This document shows positions 20,602 to 32,000 of a DNA stretch of 64,000 nt, one piece after another. The translations under genes were made by a program, and so were the position numbers. Every line of letters starts with the position of its first letter. The stretch's first letter is position 1. The notes beneath the pieces were generated by a model, which saw nothing but the letters and a program-made list of their open reading frames with translations, did not search any database and was not told where the DNA came from. The stretch is from contig VWPU01000917.1 of assembly GCA_013398955.1 (NCBI GenBank), forward strand, positions 1 through 64,000, written 5' to 3'. The DNA is from Callaeas wilsoni. Taxonomy: Eukaryota; Chordata; Aves; Passeriformes; Callaeidae.

Positions 20602-21587
20602 ATAGCACAGCATAATAGCCATGTACAGAGAGGGAAGAAAGGAAGTGGAAATTCGGTGGGCTGCCTGTTGATGCATAGAAAAAGTGGCATGGCAAGGGCA
20701 AATAGCCTCCTCACCCAAGCCAGCACTCTGCTCACTTGTCTCAGCTGCAGGAAACACGATGTGAATTCAGTCTCAGCATGCCTGCATATAGAGGCAGGTG
20801 GGGAGACTGGTAAATACTGTGGTTGAATTTTAATTCAGTTGTTTTTTCTTTATTTGCACAGTATCTAGGCACTTTTTCATGAAAATTCCTCACCTGTTTA
20901 TCATATCACGGAGCACCTGAAACTCGGCTCACATTTCTACGAGCTTCTCAGAAAAATGACACCAGTTACTGACAAAAGGTGGGAGGGAATCACTTGGCTA
21001 AGTACAACAAATATTTTGTTTCTAACTGTCATCCCACAGCGAGAGGCCAGCATAGTTTGTCCAGCAAAATCCCTAAAAACTGTTCCCAGCAGTTGCTGCA
21101 GAGGCAGGGGTATGGGAAAATGGTGAGAGCAAGGGGAAACGCTAGGGAACAGAAGAGAGCAGCTGTGATTGCAGGGCTAAGCCTTGGCCAAGAGAAGCTG
21201 TATTTAAAATATCCCTGAATTTCTGGGTTTTATCCATTCCAGGTACTGCTCTGTAGTCCTCACCTTCAAATAGTATAAAGTTTCCTCCAAATCTAAGGCC
21301 TTTTCCTCACGTTACTATTTCCTTCTATAGATTACTCAGAGGGCTTCCAGTTTTAAGAACAGCAATATTTACATTTGCTGCTGCATACCTCCTTCCAGAG
21401 CCATGTCTTGGGGCTTTTAGGAGTGTGCCTGAGCAAACATGACTCTTTATATAGACTTCAAGAAGAGGTAACTCGAGTAAACACTGTGCGACTTAAAACC
21501 TTGAAAGCTAATATTTGGCAAGCTCTTGTGTTCACAACTTTGGAAAGGCTCGCCTCTGGAAATAAAGCAAGAATATCTTCTTGGAAC

Positions 21588-21620
21588 AAAAAAAAAAAAA
21601 AAAGAAAAGAAAAAAAAGAA
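21588..21620. repeat. A-rich tract
   Basis: An A15-type run interrupted only by single G residues (AAAGAAAAGAAAAAAAAGAAG). It looks like a degenerate poly-A or simple-sequence tract. Confidence 0.85.
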
Positions 21621-21872
21621 GTTAGAGTGGCAAATCCACGCCCAGGACTAGCACTGGAATTCCTGACTTCATACATTATCCTATGCTGGGAACAACCATA
21701 CCCAGATGCTGGTCTTATAGAGCCAGGTTTTAACAGATGCAGACCCCCAGGACAAGACTTTCAAGAGGAGTCTTTGTACCTGCCTGATCTGTATGGGCAA
21801 GTTGCCCCAAGGCTTGTGAAAAAGCTGAATGTCAGCACAGCAAAAGTAGGAGGAGTGGAAGCAGCCAGGGAC

Positions 21873-22022
21873 TGATTAAAAAAAAAAAAAAAGAAAATTA
21901 AAAAAAAAACCCCACAAACAAACAAAGTACCCACCCAAAAAAAAAAGAAAAAAAATAAAAAAAAAAACACAAACAAAAAAAGTACCCACCCAAAAAAAAA
22001 AGAAAAAAAAAAAAAACAAACA
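21873..22022. repeat. duplicated A-rich segment
   Basis: About 150 bp of nearly pure A holds two copies of a distinctive island, AAAGTACCCACCCAAAAAAA, about 55 bp apart, each followed by AAGAAAAAAA. CACAAACAAA-type spacers separate them. It appears to be a tandem duplication of a poly-A-tailed segment. Confidence 0.8.
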
Positions 22023-22385
22023 GCAAAATAAGCCTCACACCAAAAAACTTCAAAACTGAGCACTTGGTGGGGAAGTAGCTGCGAATGTATTGAGGGCTGT
22101 AAAGAGTGCCCCAGCCCTAACACCTTTGCTCCCAGTAAGTTAATTCAGTTCTCTCACAGCTTTAGCAGATACTCTGGGGAAGGCTGCATCTCTAAAGGCA
22201 GTTCTGAGCCTTTTTGCAAACTCCTATGATTTCACTGCTCTTCGTGTTAGCCCACTACTGCAACAAAGCTCTCGATGCCATGAATTAGTAATAAGGAGGG
22301 AGGGTCTCACATAAGCCATGCTCAAACATTTCTTTCCTCTTCCAGACAAAGTAATTCAAAGATCAGCATCATGTCCCAAGTTTCA

Positions 22386-22450
22386 ACATGAAAACTAAGG
22401 CACAGAGCAGGAGATGAGCTGTGCCAAGCAGGCTGGCCAACAATTTGATC
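22386..22450 (+). repeat. MIR-like SINE core remnant
   Basis: CATGAAAACTAAGGCACAGA, then GGAGATGAGCTGTGCCAAGC, matches the order of the MIR core (gaaactgaggcacagagagg...gacttgcccaaggtc) at moderate divergence. Confidence 0.4.
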
Positions 22451-23784
22451 AGCAGATCTTTCCAGAGTACCTTAGCTGCGCGTTGGCTTGGCCCCACAGT
22501 AACTCTGAGAAGAAGCAAAGCCCAGTTACCATTCTTCTGCCACTGCTTCCAAACTCCTCAGCAGAAAAGGAACACAAAGATCATTTTCCCAGGAGGATAC
22601 TGATAGCAGGATAGAAATAACACAGTAAACACAATTCTCTTGAGCTATCTGGCTCAATGTAGAAACCAAAGGGGTCAATTTGCAAAACAGCTGCACTCAG
22701 CTCCATAACGGTCTAGGGGATTAATTCCTCACACATGCTGGACTGGATATTTATCTGATGTTTTTCCTGCTCTTCAAGAGACTTTGAAGATGGTTCCAGC
22801 TTTCCCAGTGTCTGTTTAGGAGCTGCTCTCAAGCTGCAGGTGGTCCTTGCTACAGTGAATGGCACTTCCACGGGGACACTGTCTGTGGGCTACCACAGCC
22901 CAGAGCACAGAGCTCGCTCTTGGGGTCTATACCAGGGCAACACAAACTGTTGCAATGCCACGTCTTTGACAGGCTCTACAGGGACCTTCACAGATGTTTT
23001 GGAAGCTGTTTTGCAGCAACAGCTTCATTGGAAGAACTCAGCAGGAACTCTGCTCTCCCCTCTCCTTGCAACCACCCTCTGCCACATTATAACAATGATA
23101 AGTCTTAATTTTCTTTGTTGAATTTGTGACAGGAAGGGATGAAGAGATGATCATTTGGAAGCACTGCTAAAAATTCCATGTGTAGGTAGTTGTTTGCAGC
23201 ACTTGCTGTCATGCCCCAGAGCCACCAGCTTTGGAAAGTGAGAAGTGATCTCCCTCACCACAAACAACCCCACACCACTTTCATTTGGGCACTGGAGATA
23301 ATGGTAGCACAACCCTGCTCACGAGCAGAGGCTTTAATCCTTTCCAACCTACAATAAGGAAGCACAGCAGCAAAGAGGAAAAAAAAATCTCCACGCATGC
23401 AGGTATTTGGTTAAGCACAAAAAGGTCCTGGCATTTCTCCAGCCCAAATTGCTCTTTCCTTTGATGCTGGATTCCATCTACCTCATGTAATGGCCCATTG
23501 GTTTGGCTGTCAGCAAGAACTGGACCTGAGGCACATACCTCTGGAGGTAGTTGACTAATCCAATTAAGTGGAAGCAACAGAAAGTTGAGATGCCTTTTGT
23601 GTTCCGGTCATGAGCGGGAAGGAGGCATAAACAAGGGAATTTTATTTACAGAAAGAAGTTAACTCAAGAGTTTAATTTGGGAGACTTGCCACAGACAATC
23701 ATGGAAGTGATTTTACTATTATAATTAATAACTTTCCTTCAGCTTATCTCCACATGTTTTCATGGTAGCTGGTATCACTGCTTT

Positions 23785-23910
23785 GATTTTACAGGAAATC
23801 AAAGACAGATGAAATATCCTCTCCAAATTTCTTCTTCCTTCCAGGCCAGTAGCAGAGCCTGGAACAAAACATGGATCTCAAGAAATACCTGTAAGTTCAG
23901 ATCCCGCCAG
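23785..23910 (+). repeat. MIR-like SINE remnant
   Basis: GATTTTACAGGAAATCAAAG, a pyrimidine-rich middle, then CCAGTAGCAGAGCCTGGAAC and CATGGATCTC parallel the MIR 3' half (attttacagatgag...agtggcagagcc-ggattcaaacccaggtct). By chance the segment also makes a strong acceptor and donor pair around 23844-23889. I read that as a property of the SINE remnant and not as an exon. Confidence 0.45.
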
Positions 23911-24198
23911 GCTCACTTTCTAATCCACTTTCAAGTTTGTGTTCAGACAAGCTCTTCAGAAGCCGTTAAATAAGCCCAAAGAGTTTCTGAATTACATCAC
24001 TTATCCACACTTGTTCTAATGCAATTCCTTTTTGCAGACCAGTTTTGTATCCCTTTCCCCCCCATCTTCCTTTCTGCAGTTACTGCAAAGCCACCCACAT
24101 GGTGCCTGTTTCATGGGGAACTGGATTTTCTTAGCTGGCCCCATTCCTTCACTCAGCAAGAGCTGCCAAGCTCCAAGTGTGCTCTCGAGCTCAAGTTT
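23911..24198. other. no gene seen
   Basis: Unique DNA, with nothing recognisable between the MIR-like remnant and the next CR1. Confidence 0.5.
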
Positions 24199-24285
24199 GT
24201 AGAATCATGGAATGGTTTGGATTGGAATGGACCTTAAATCTCATTCCACCCCCCTGCCATGGGCAGGGACAGCTTCTCTGGGTAA
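24199..24285 (-). mobile_element. CR1 LINE 3' tip
   Basis: GTAGAATCATGGAATGGTTT, GGATTGGAATGGACCTTAAA, then CTGCCATGGGCAGGGACAGC is the reverse-complement CR1 3' terminus. Only about 85 bp are recognisable, so it is a very short 5'-truncated copy. Confidence 0.88.
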
Positions 24286-24289
24286 TATC

Positions 24290-27200
24290 TACTAAGAGCA
24301 GTGACTGTTTGGCTCTGAAAAAACTTAGAGAACAACAGCAGTATCTGCTTTTTTTGATGTATTTTACCTATTTGTTGAATGCAAGTTGTCATTGATACAC
24401 TTGAATTTTTGCCTGCGCATTCCTTCTGACAACTCTAGGTGCAGTTTCCCTCCTCCTCCAGGCACTGGAAAGGATAACAGGACCTGGCTGAACACCAGAG
24501 CAAGGTGCATTGCTCAGCAGGTACCCAAACAGTGCCCCGATACCAACTGCAATGGGAGCCGACCTCTCCCCTGCATCCTAACAGAAAATGCTGGGAGCAC
24601 CAGGAAACACCAAAGCAGGCCTTGAACTTCCACATTTTTCTGAAGACTTCTTTATAGATCAACAGAAAACCAGTGTCCTAAAATCCCACACAGCCTCACT
24701 GCCCCATTGTGGGCAACGAGATTTCAATAATCAGCTGCTTCACCTCAAACATAATCACAGCTACCTCTGTCACAGCCTGCCCCAAACACTCCCACGTGAG
24801 AGTTCACTGGCACCAGCCTTTCGACGAGCTGAACTTCTTTTGCCTCTCACAAAAGACACCCCAGCAGCTTTGGGGCCTGACAATCCACACTCTCTCTATA
24901 GGATAGCTAGTAGAGCTCCTGTGTGTTTGCAGATGCTCCATGAAAAGACTTAGCAAACTTGAGTGAAGCTTCATCACAGGAAAAATAAAACTTTATATCA
25001 GTAGAAGCTTCATATCAGATCAATAAACAGTAACACGAGGCCTGAACAGGAAGCCCTTTTCAGTAGACTTTTGATAAGTAACAAAAATTCACATAAATCA
25101 ATCAGCATTTTTATGCCCACACTCTTCTGATTCTGCCAGGGCAATCCACAGCCGTCACTGCAAATATTGGGCTTGAACAATCTGCTCCAAAGGATGGGGA
25201 GATAAGCAGCAACCACAAAAATCTGCTAACACACCCAGGTAATCTGAGAACTAAACTGCCAGCTGCGTCTGCAAACCGAATTTTACGTTTTCCCCATGAC
25301 ATACATTTTGACATAAACCCCAGAAATTTGGGGAGGATTCTTCCAGAGTGTTCCTGCAAAAATTCTGTAACTAATTATACAATCATCCTTGGCCATAATC
25401 CTGACATTTCTGTTCAGAGTTTATGCACATGTAGAAGAGCTGCACACAGGGCAAATTTAAATTTCACAGTTTGGACTCTGGGACAAAAGATTCTCAGGAG
25501 GGATATCACAAGATTTTCATACTACCAGCTTTTCTCTCAATATTTATAGCAGAAAAACTGGGCCTAGGGTTAGGAATAGCAGAGGAATTTTCTGTGGACT
25601 TGTCCTGCACTTACTCTTCCAAATACAGCCACATTATTTCCCTCAAAACAATTAAAAGTATAAGCCTTACTTTGAGCAAAAGATTTTCTATGCTTTCATC
25701 TTTCTTTAACCCTGTTGGAATTTCTGAGGTTTAGGCAGTCATCCCTTAAGAGAAACTCTTCCAGTACATAGGGAATATTTGACATTTCTGCACGAGGAGC
25801 AGCTACCGCTGCATGGGGGCCACAGGGCACCTGACTTTGCAGAAATGCTCCAATTTCCCTGAAAAATTATCCTGGAATGCCCCAGCCATCTCTCTGAGCT
25901 CACCTTTCACTCTCAAAACTCATGCTCTCCAACAATCCCAGCTCCCTGAGAATGACTTGGCTTCTGGGTTGGGATTACCCTGTTTGACCAAAATTTTGCT
26001 CAGCCTATTTTGAGGATATTGCTCATTAAAGAATTTGTTTAGAGAGATGGGAAAGAATCTCCCTTTCCTTTGTTTTTAAATGGATCCAGCACAACATAAC
26101 CCCAAGCTCTTTTCTGTGGCTGAAACCAGCCAGCACAGGTAGCCAAGATGTGCTGGCAGGCAGCAGATCACCACTCAGTAAATACACATTACTCACCTCA
26201 CAGCAGCCAAGCAACCCAACTCTTCATTTCACCTTTCAAGCACTAATTAATGGCAACAGCGTGAAAATGTAATCTATGATCCCTCTATAAGCTGTCAAGT
26301 GTTTACAGAGGGGAAAAGGAAAGTTTTAACAGAGCTGGGCAAAGGCGGCTCCTGCTGCTCATCCAAATTTCTGCTCTACCTCACAAAAAACTGCTTTTAT
26401 TTCATTTTTATCACCACTACGTGTTTACACCAGAAATGTCTTGGTGGGAAGTAAAGAGAGAGTGATTTTAGCAATAGAAATGGGCTCTAAAACTTTCAGA
26501 TTTCATAGATCCCCTCCTTTGGATGAGCCAGCTCAGTGCCTTTGTTTCTCCTCCCTGCACAGCCTGAAGGGGGAAAGTCATTGAAAATTCAAGAGAGGAG
26601 GAAAAAGTAGTTCTGGCCTTGCCTTTCCCACAAACAGCTGTGCCAATGCATCCGTGCCTGGTCCAATTCTCAGCAGACATGGATTTGCAGCAGACAAATC
26701 TCCTCTACTCTGGCACTTCATTGGCAGCCTCACCAGGACTCACAGCCCAAAGGCTGGAACAAGCCATCCCAATTAAACCACTGTCAGCCCTGGAGAGATT
26801 TCTTTCTTTGAAGGAAGAAAACAGGCTCCAATTCCACTGGCAGCAAAGCTGGCCTCTTTGCCACAAATAAACAGCCAGCCTTTTTCTCTGCAGGTGCCAG
26901 CTTTGCCCCTACATACTCAAAATTCAGCTTTTTTTCCCTCTTGTTCTGTCATGACAACTCAGTGCCAGTAGCACTTTATCTCATCCCATTTTATGGGTCA
27001 CATGTGCAGCATTGTCTTGTTCAAATTATGAAGGCACAAACACCACCTGCCACTGGTTTGTGGGTTGTTAATCTGCCTTATCTGTGTTCAGGTAATCCAT
27101 GTGCCATTATCTAAGCACCAAAATTCCACGATTTCTATTTGTTTTACCCAAAACTCCATATTCTGAAATCTTGTGGTTATGAGAACCCTGGGTTTGATTT

Positions 27201-28940
27201 AAAATAACAGTAGAATCAGCAAATTACAGAGATTACTTTTAGTAACATGAGTGACCCTGTGCTAAAACCAAAAAGAATTTAAGGCAGGAGGAAAAAGGAA
27301 GAAACGGGGAGAAAAAACCAGCACCACCAGAAGAATATGTACTGCAGTCCAGACTGCAAGGGCAAAAATAAAATCCAGATACAGGGTACTTCAGCCTAAG
27401 GTTGATTCTCAGTGAAGTTTCCAAACCTTGCAAAGGTTACATTTGCCTTACATTCATATCAGCACAACTCCTCTCAAGCTTGGAATAGCATCAATGAAGG
27501 CCACAGGATCAGGCCCCAAAGTAAAAATAAATAGTGTTTAACTGTTCAGAATTCCTCTTTTTTTCCTTTGCCTGGATTTCCTATGGCATTTATCTGGGAT
27601 CAGAGCAACATACCCTGATTTCCAGAAATGTGCATTGGAAACCCAATACATGCATTTTCTTCAAGGATTTGGTAATATCTTGCCTAGAGAATTTGGGGTC
27701 CAACCCCTTTCCAGCAGGAGTGTCCCCTGTCCATGGATCCTCCCACACTTCACTAAACGTGCCTGCAGTATTTTCAGACACCTTTACAGGAACCAGTCCT
27801 CCAGCTGAGCACGTTTCCAAAATGGAACAAAGACACATTTACCCAAGCAGAAGAAATATTTGAAAATTCAGATGATTAAATACAGCCTGCTGTTCATTTT
27901 ACCTCTGTGGTCTCCACTAAGTACCATAAATCCTGGTTTCCCTTTGAGACAAATTGTCACATTATAGCCCTGCTATACAGGCATACACACATTCCTTGCT
28001 ATAAAGAGAAGGAGAGAAATCCATGCCAGATTAGGACATATGGAATCTCTGTTTATGGATAAATCATTTTTAAAACCTCTCTCTCTCTCTTCCTCCGTGA
28101 GTCATGTGTGAATTGCTTAAAGTGTCCTGTCAACAACAGTTTATTTACATACAGAACTAATTAGCATTATTACGGCAGATTGGAGAAGCAGGATTATAGC
28201 TGGGAGACATCATCAAATGAGTGATGCCATTTTAGGAAGGTTGGGGAATGGAGCTTTGCAGATCTCTAGCCCAGAATTTCATAAATTGGCCACCTTCCAA
28301 GGATGTCAAGATGAAACTCATTTTTAACATTTCTTCCATTACCGATAATATTATTTCACAATTAAAAGCCTGAGTCCTAATTTGTATTATCCTGATTTTT
28401 TTTGTAACATGCATTTCGGAGTAGAGCCTGGTCAGCTTCTTTTGCTTGTAGTCCACTTTCTCAGTTCCATACCTTAGCACCACAAAATTGAGTTTAGATT
28501 TCCAGTACTACAGATCCATTAATAATTTGTAAAGGCTTTAAGTGCCCTAAAACATTTATATTCTGCATTTGAAGATTATTTAAAGTCAGCAACTAAATTT
28601 TAAACTAAATTAAATTTATATAGCCTGTTTAGGTTACTGAGCATAGAACATACAGCTACTCTGGGACTTGCATAGACCTTTCATCATTAATAAGTGGAAC
28701 AAGATAATTACATGCTCCAGTAGCTCTTAGGGGTCTAGAAGTTATCACCACATAACCTACTTTATAATGCAGGAAGAAATCATCTGTGCTAGAGCTGCGG
28801 GTATAATTCAAAGAAATTTCCATAAATATATAAACACTGTGAAATGAATTCATGTGATGTGCAGGCATTTCGTTTCGGAGCTGCTAATGTGTTTGCCCAT
28901 TAATTTGTCAGGAATGTTCACTCTGATTTGCTCCATTTAG
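24290..28940. other. no convincing gene; possible conserved AT-rich patch
   Basis: Unique DNA with a short CT run at 28076-28091. The stretch 28130-28220 has forkhead-like GTTTATTTAC and homeodomain-like CTAATTAG sites close together and has the look of a conserved non-coding element; this cannot be tested here. Confidence 0.4.
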
Positions 28941-29006
28941 CTCAGGAGGATGTTCAACAGCAAAACAGTCAAAACTGCAAAATTAGCCTAAAGAAGGGCA
29001 TCTTAG
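28941..29006 (+). other. candidate plus-strand exon
   Basis: A good acceptor (TGATTTGCTCCATTTAG) and a near-consensus donor (CTTAG|GTAAGTGTT) bound 66 nt. Only one of three frames is open, entering and leaving in phase 1. It reads QEDVQQQNSQNCKISLKKGI plus one residue. It lies on the strand opposite to the candidate minus-strand gene. It may be a non-coding RNA exon or chance. Confidence 0.22.
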
Positions 29007-32000
29007 GTAAGTGTTGCTGGATTTGCTCTGGAAGGTCCTTGCACAGATGTCTGCCCATCTAGAATAGCCAAATGCAGAAAGAACAAGGGCCAGAAGCTGC
29101 TCTGAGCTCTGGAGAGGATCTCTGGCTCCACACACACACTTGACCAATGGAGATGCTCCTCCTTTGCTCCATGAAGAGAGGATCCCCTCTTCCATACTAC
29201 TTTTTGACAGGATCACTCCCCAAGCAGACACCCTGCTCCCAACCTCCTGCCTCCTTTCTGGGGCTAGACCTCCACACCAGCTGTGACAAAGGACATTAGC
29301 ACTCAGCAGGCTCTGGAAAAACTTTCACATTATTTGGAATTTTAGTTAATAAGTGCTTTCTGGCTGGTTCCAGGTTTCCTTGGGATTATTTCCAGCAATA
29401 TTCAGACTATGATGGACAAGTTTTCCCTGCAGAGCTTCACAAAGCTCCCTTCACAGCCAGAGTGGCTCTGTGAGAGGGCACAGCCTCCTTGCCCTGGGAT
29501 GGAGCCCTACAGCTCCCATAGCTCCCTGGAGCAGGGAGGCAGCTGCCTTCTGGACCAGGAAGGAGCCCTTTGCTGGGAGATGCTTAACTTCTCCCCGCAA
29601 GGGATAAAACAGTGATTCCTCAAGCCTTCTGCAGCCCTTTGGATGGACAAAGCCCCCTATAAGAGCTCTTCAGCTGCTGCAGGCGCTGGCACAGCTGTGA
29701 CAGTCGCAGCCTAACGGGCTCACTTTGCTTTCTGTCACCTTGAATCACGCATGGCTTTCACACAGCCCCTGGCTCAGGGGGCTTGCAGGGGGACCTGCCA
29801 GGTGCCCACATGCCCAGCCTGTGCAGGCAGGTCCACACAGCTGGCTTGGGAGCATCACCCAACCCTGGCACAGCAGCAGGGGCTGGAAAAGCAGAAAGCG
29901 TGGCCAAGCTTAGGAACAAGCAAGTGGAAACCTGCACAGCCTTGGGCATCTAGAAATGGTCTGAAGAGGTATTAGATAAGCACAGAGTATTTTTGCCATC
30001 TGAACAACTTCTCTGTTTCTGTTTGGTGCAGTTGTTTGCATTTTGGGGTGTTTTGTTTGATGGTTTGATGGGTTTTTTTGCAAACATGTTCCTTATATTT
30101 CCCCTTTTCTTGATTTTTCCGGTTCCTGACCATTTTTAATGATTAACAACAGCTGAGCAATTGAAAGATTTGGACCTGGAGAAGTTGCATTGCTCAGAAG
30201 CCAAAATAGGACGTTTTAGTCTTGCTAAGAACTGAATTTGATAGCAGTGAGGGACAGAGCCCATTCCAGCACCACGAGCATTTCAGTGGGCATTACAGGA
30301 CTGCACTGCGTTTTCCTCAGTGAAAGAGGACTGACACGCAAGCCCTGGGCTGGAGGCAAGAGGAGAGAATACTGGGAAGAGCACTGCCAGTCCTTACTCA
30401 CCAGCTTTGGGATCTGGAAGGTGATGCTGCAATTGGAGATGGGAATGGGTGTGAACAAAATGGAAACAAATACTGGAAACCTCAAGAAAGTATTTCCAAA
30501 GCCTGCCAGGTGAGATTTCCACACAAGCTGACAGAAACAAATGCTCTTAAAAGGTACTTTTTTCCCAGCACCACCCCACAGATCCATTTGGAATGGCGAC
30601 CCTTCAGCTTCTCCCTCCCAAAGGGAGATGCCAGCACTGCCCAGCAGCCAGATCTGCCCTGCAGGTATGAGGCAGATGTGCTGGGCTGGGCTCCCAGCAA
30701 GGACCACTGCTGTTTGCCTTGCACACTCCCCAAGCTGATATTTGAAACTTCAGCTTCCACTTACTCACATCTTTGGAGAGACATCTTTGTTCCTTTGCTC
30801 TTGGCATTTCGATCCCCAAACACTTGAATAAGTAGCGTTTTGATTGCGTTAGGATGAGGGCAGCAGGGATCCTCTCCTGTCACTACAGCACATGCACTTA
30901 GTACACAAGAGGCTCTCAGCGAGTCAGGTTTCACTCCTGACACTGGGTTTTCTGTGTGAACCATTTATTTTGCTGAGTTGGCATTTATACACCCTCCCCC
31001 TTTCACCATTTGAAATCTGAGACAAATATAAGCTTGAAGTCCTGACTTTTTTTTTTTTTTTCTTTCCCCCCAGAAAGCTAAGCTGGTGTTTACATGTGGC
31101 CACCCAAATTCCAGACCAAGCTGCTGAAACCCTGTTTCACTGTTCATAAAGCGTGTAAGGTCTGGCTGGTGCTGGTTCCCACATTCCTGATCCAGGCAAG
31201 CCAGATTAAAGTTCTTCCCTCACAGCCTGCACCTCTCCTCCATGCATCTAAACTTACAGGGATGAATCGACACAAAGGAAAGCCTGGACAAGCGGAAACT
31301 AACTTTTCCACAAATTTAAGTGCAGGATAACCTCCCCTCCCTGGCTTTCTCCCCATCGTCCAGCTGTGCCCATAAAGCAGAGTCTGACAAACCAATGCAG
31401 GAGTTGAAGGCGGCTATTAAATCTGCTCCCTGGAGCTTTAACACTTGGAGCAATTTGTAGTGGAATTATTCTCCCAGCTCAGCTTGCAAACCACCTCCAC
31501 AGAGGGTTCGGTGCTGGGGTTGAGCAATCTGCTCAGTGCCAATCCTTCCTCTCCAGAGGAGGGGCTCACACGGGCACACATCCCCACACTGCCATTCCAG
31601 CTGGCGAGGGAGGCCAAGTTCAGCCTCTTCTCCTTCTTGAAACACATGATTGTTAGTGTTAGCTAATCTGTGAGATATGCCAACTGTCTGGCAAGCAATT
31701 CCAGGCAGCATTGTTTGTTTAGGATAGGACTGGGCTCTATGAATCCAAAGTATACATGGGGTTTTTTATAACTACCTCAGCCAGGAACGTCTGAAGGTGT
31801 GCTGGGCTTGAGGAGGCAGGGAAACAGAAAAACATGCCACAAGCCTAGATCTTTATAAGGGTTGGTTGTGGGGTTTTTTCAGTTATTACCTTGCCTCTGC
31901 TTTAGATTCTTTGGGAAACCTGAAAGCAGAGTATATCTGTATACCAAATTCTCCTTATCACCACAGAACAGAGGCACTGATTTGTTTTCAGCAATGGACT

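Larger units (their letters stand above)
20602..22385. other. no convincing gene; A-rich tracts
   Basis: Unique DNA plus the poly-A tracts listed separately. On the reverse strand 21264-21292 reads LEETLYYLK up to a strong donor (GAAG|GTGAGGACT), but no acceptable acceptor precedes it. Confidence 0.45.

Noticed and set aside
20891..20913. 23-nt reverse-strand exon candidate (VLRDMIN)
   Set aside because: Its acceptor lacks a pyrimidine tract, and using it would conflict with the better-supported chain.
21761..22123. 120-codon Phe-rich reverse-strand frame
   Set aside because: Translation of poly-A tracts.
23844..23889. Plus-strand 46-nt exon
   Set aside because: As a gene call it is rejected because the sequence is better explained as an old MIR remnant; kept only as an exonisation idea.
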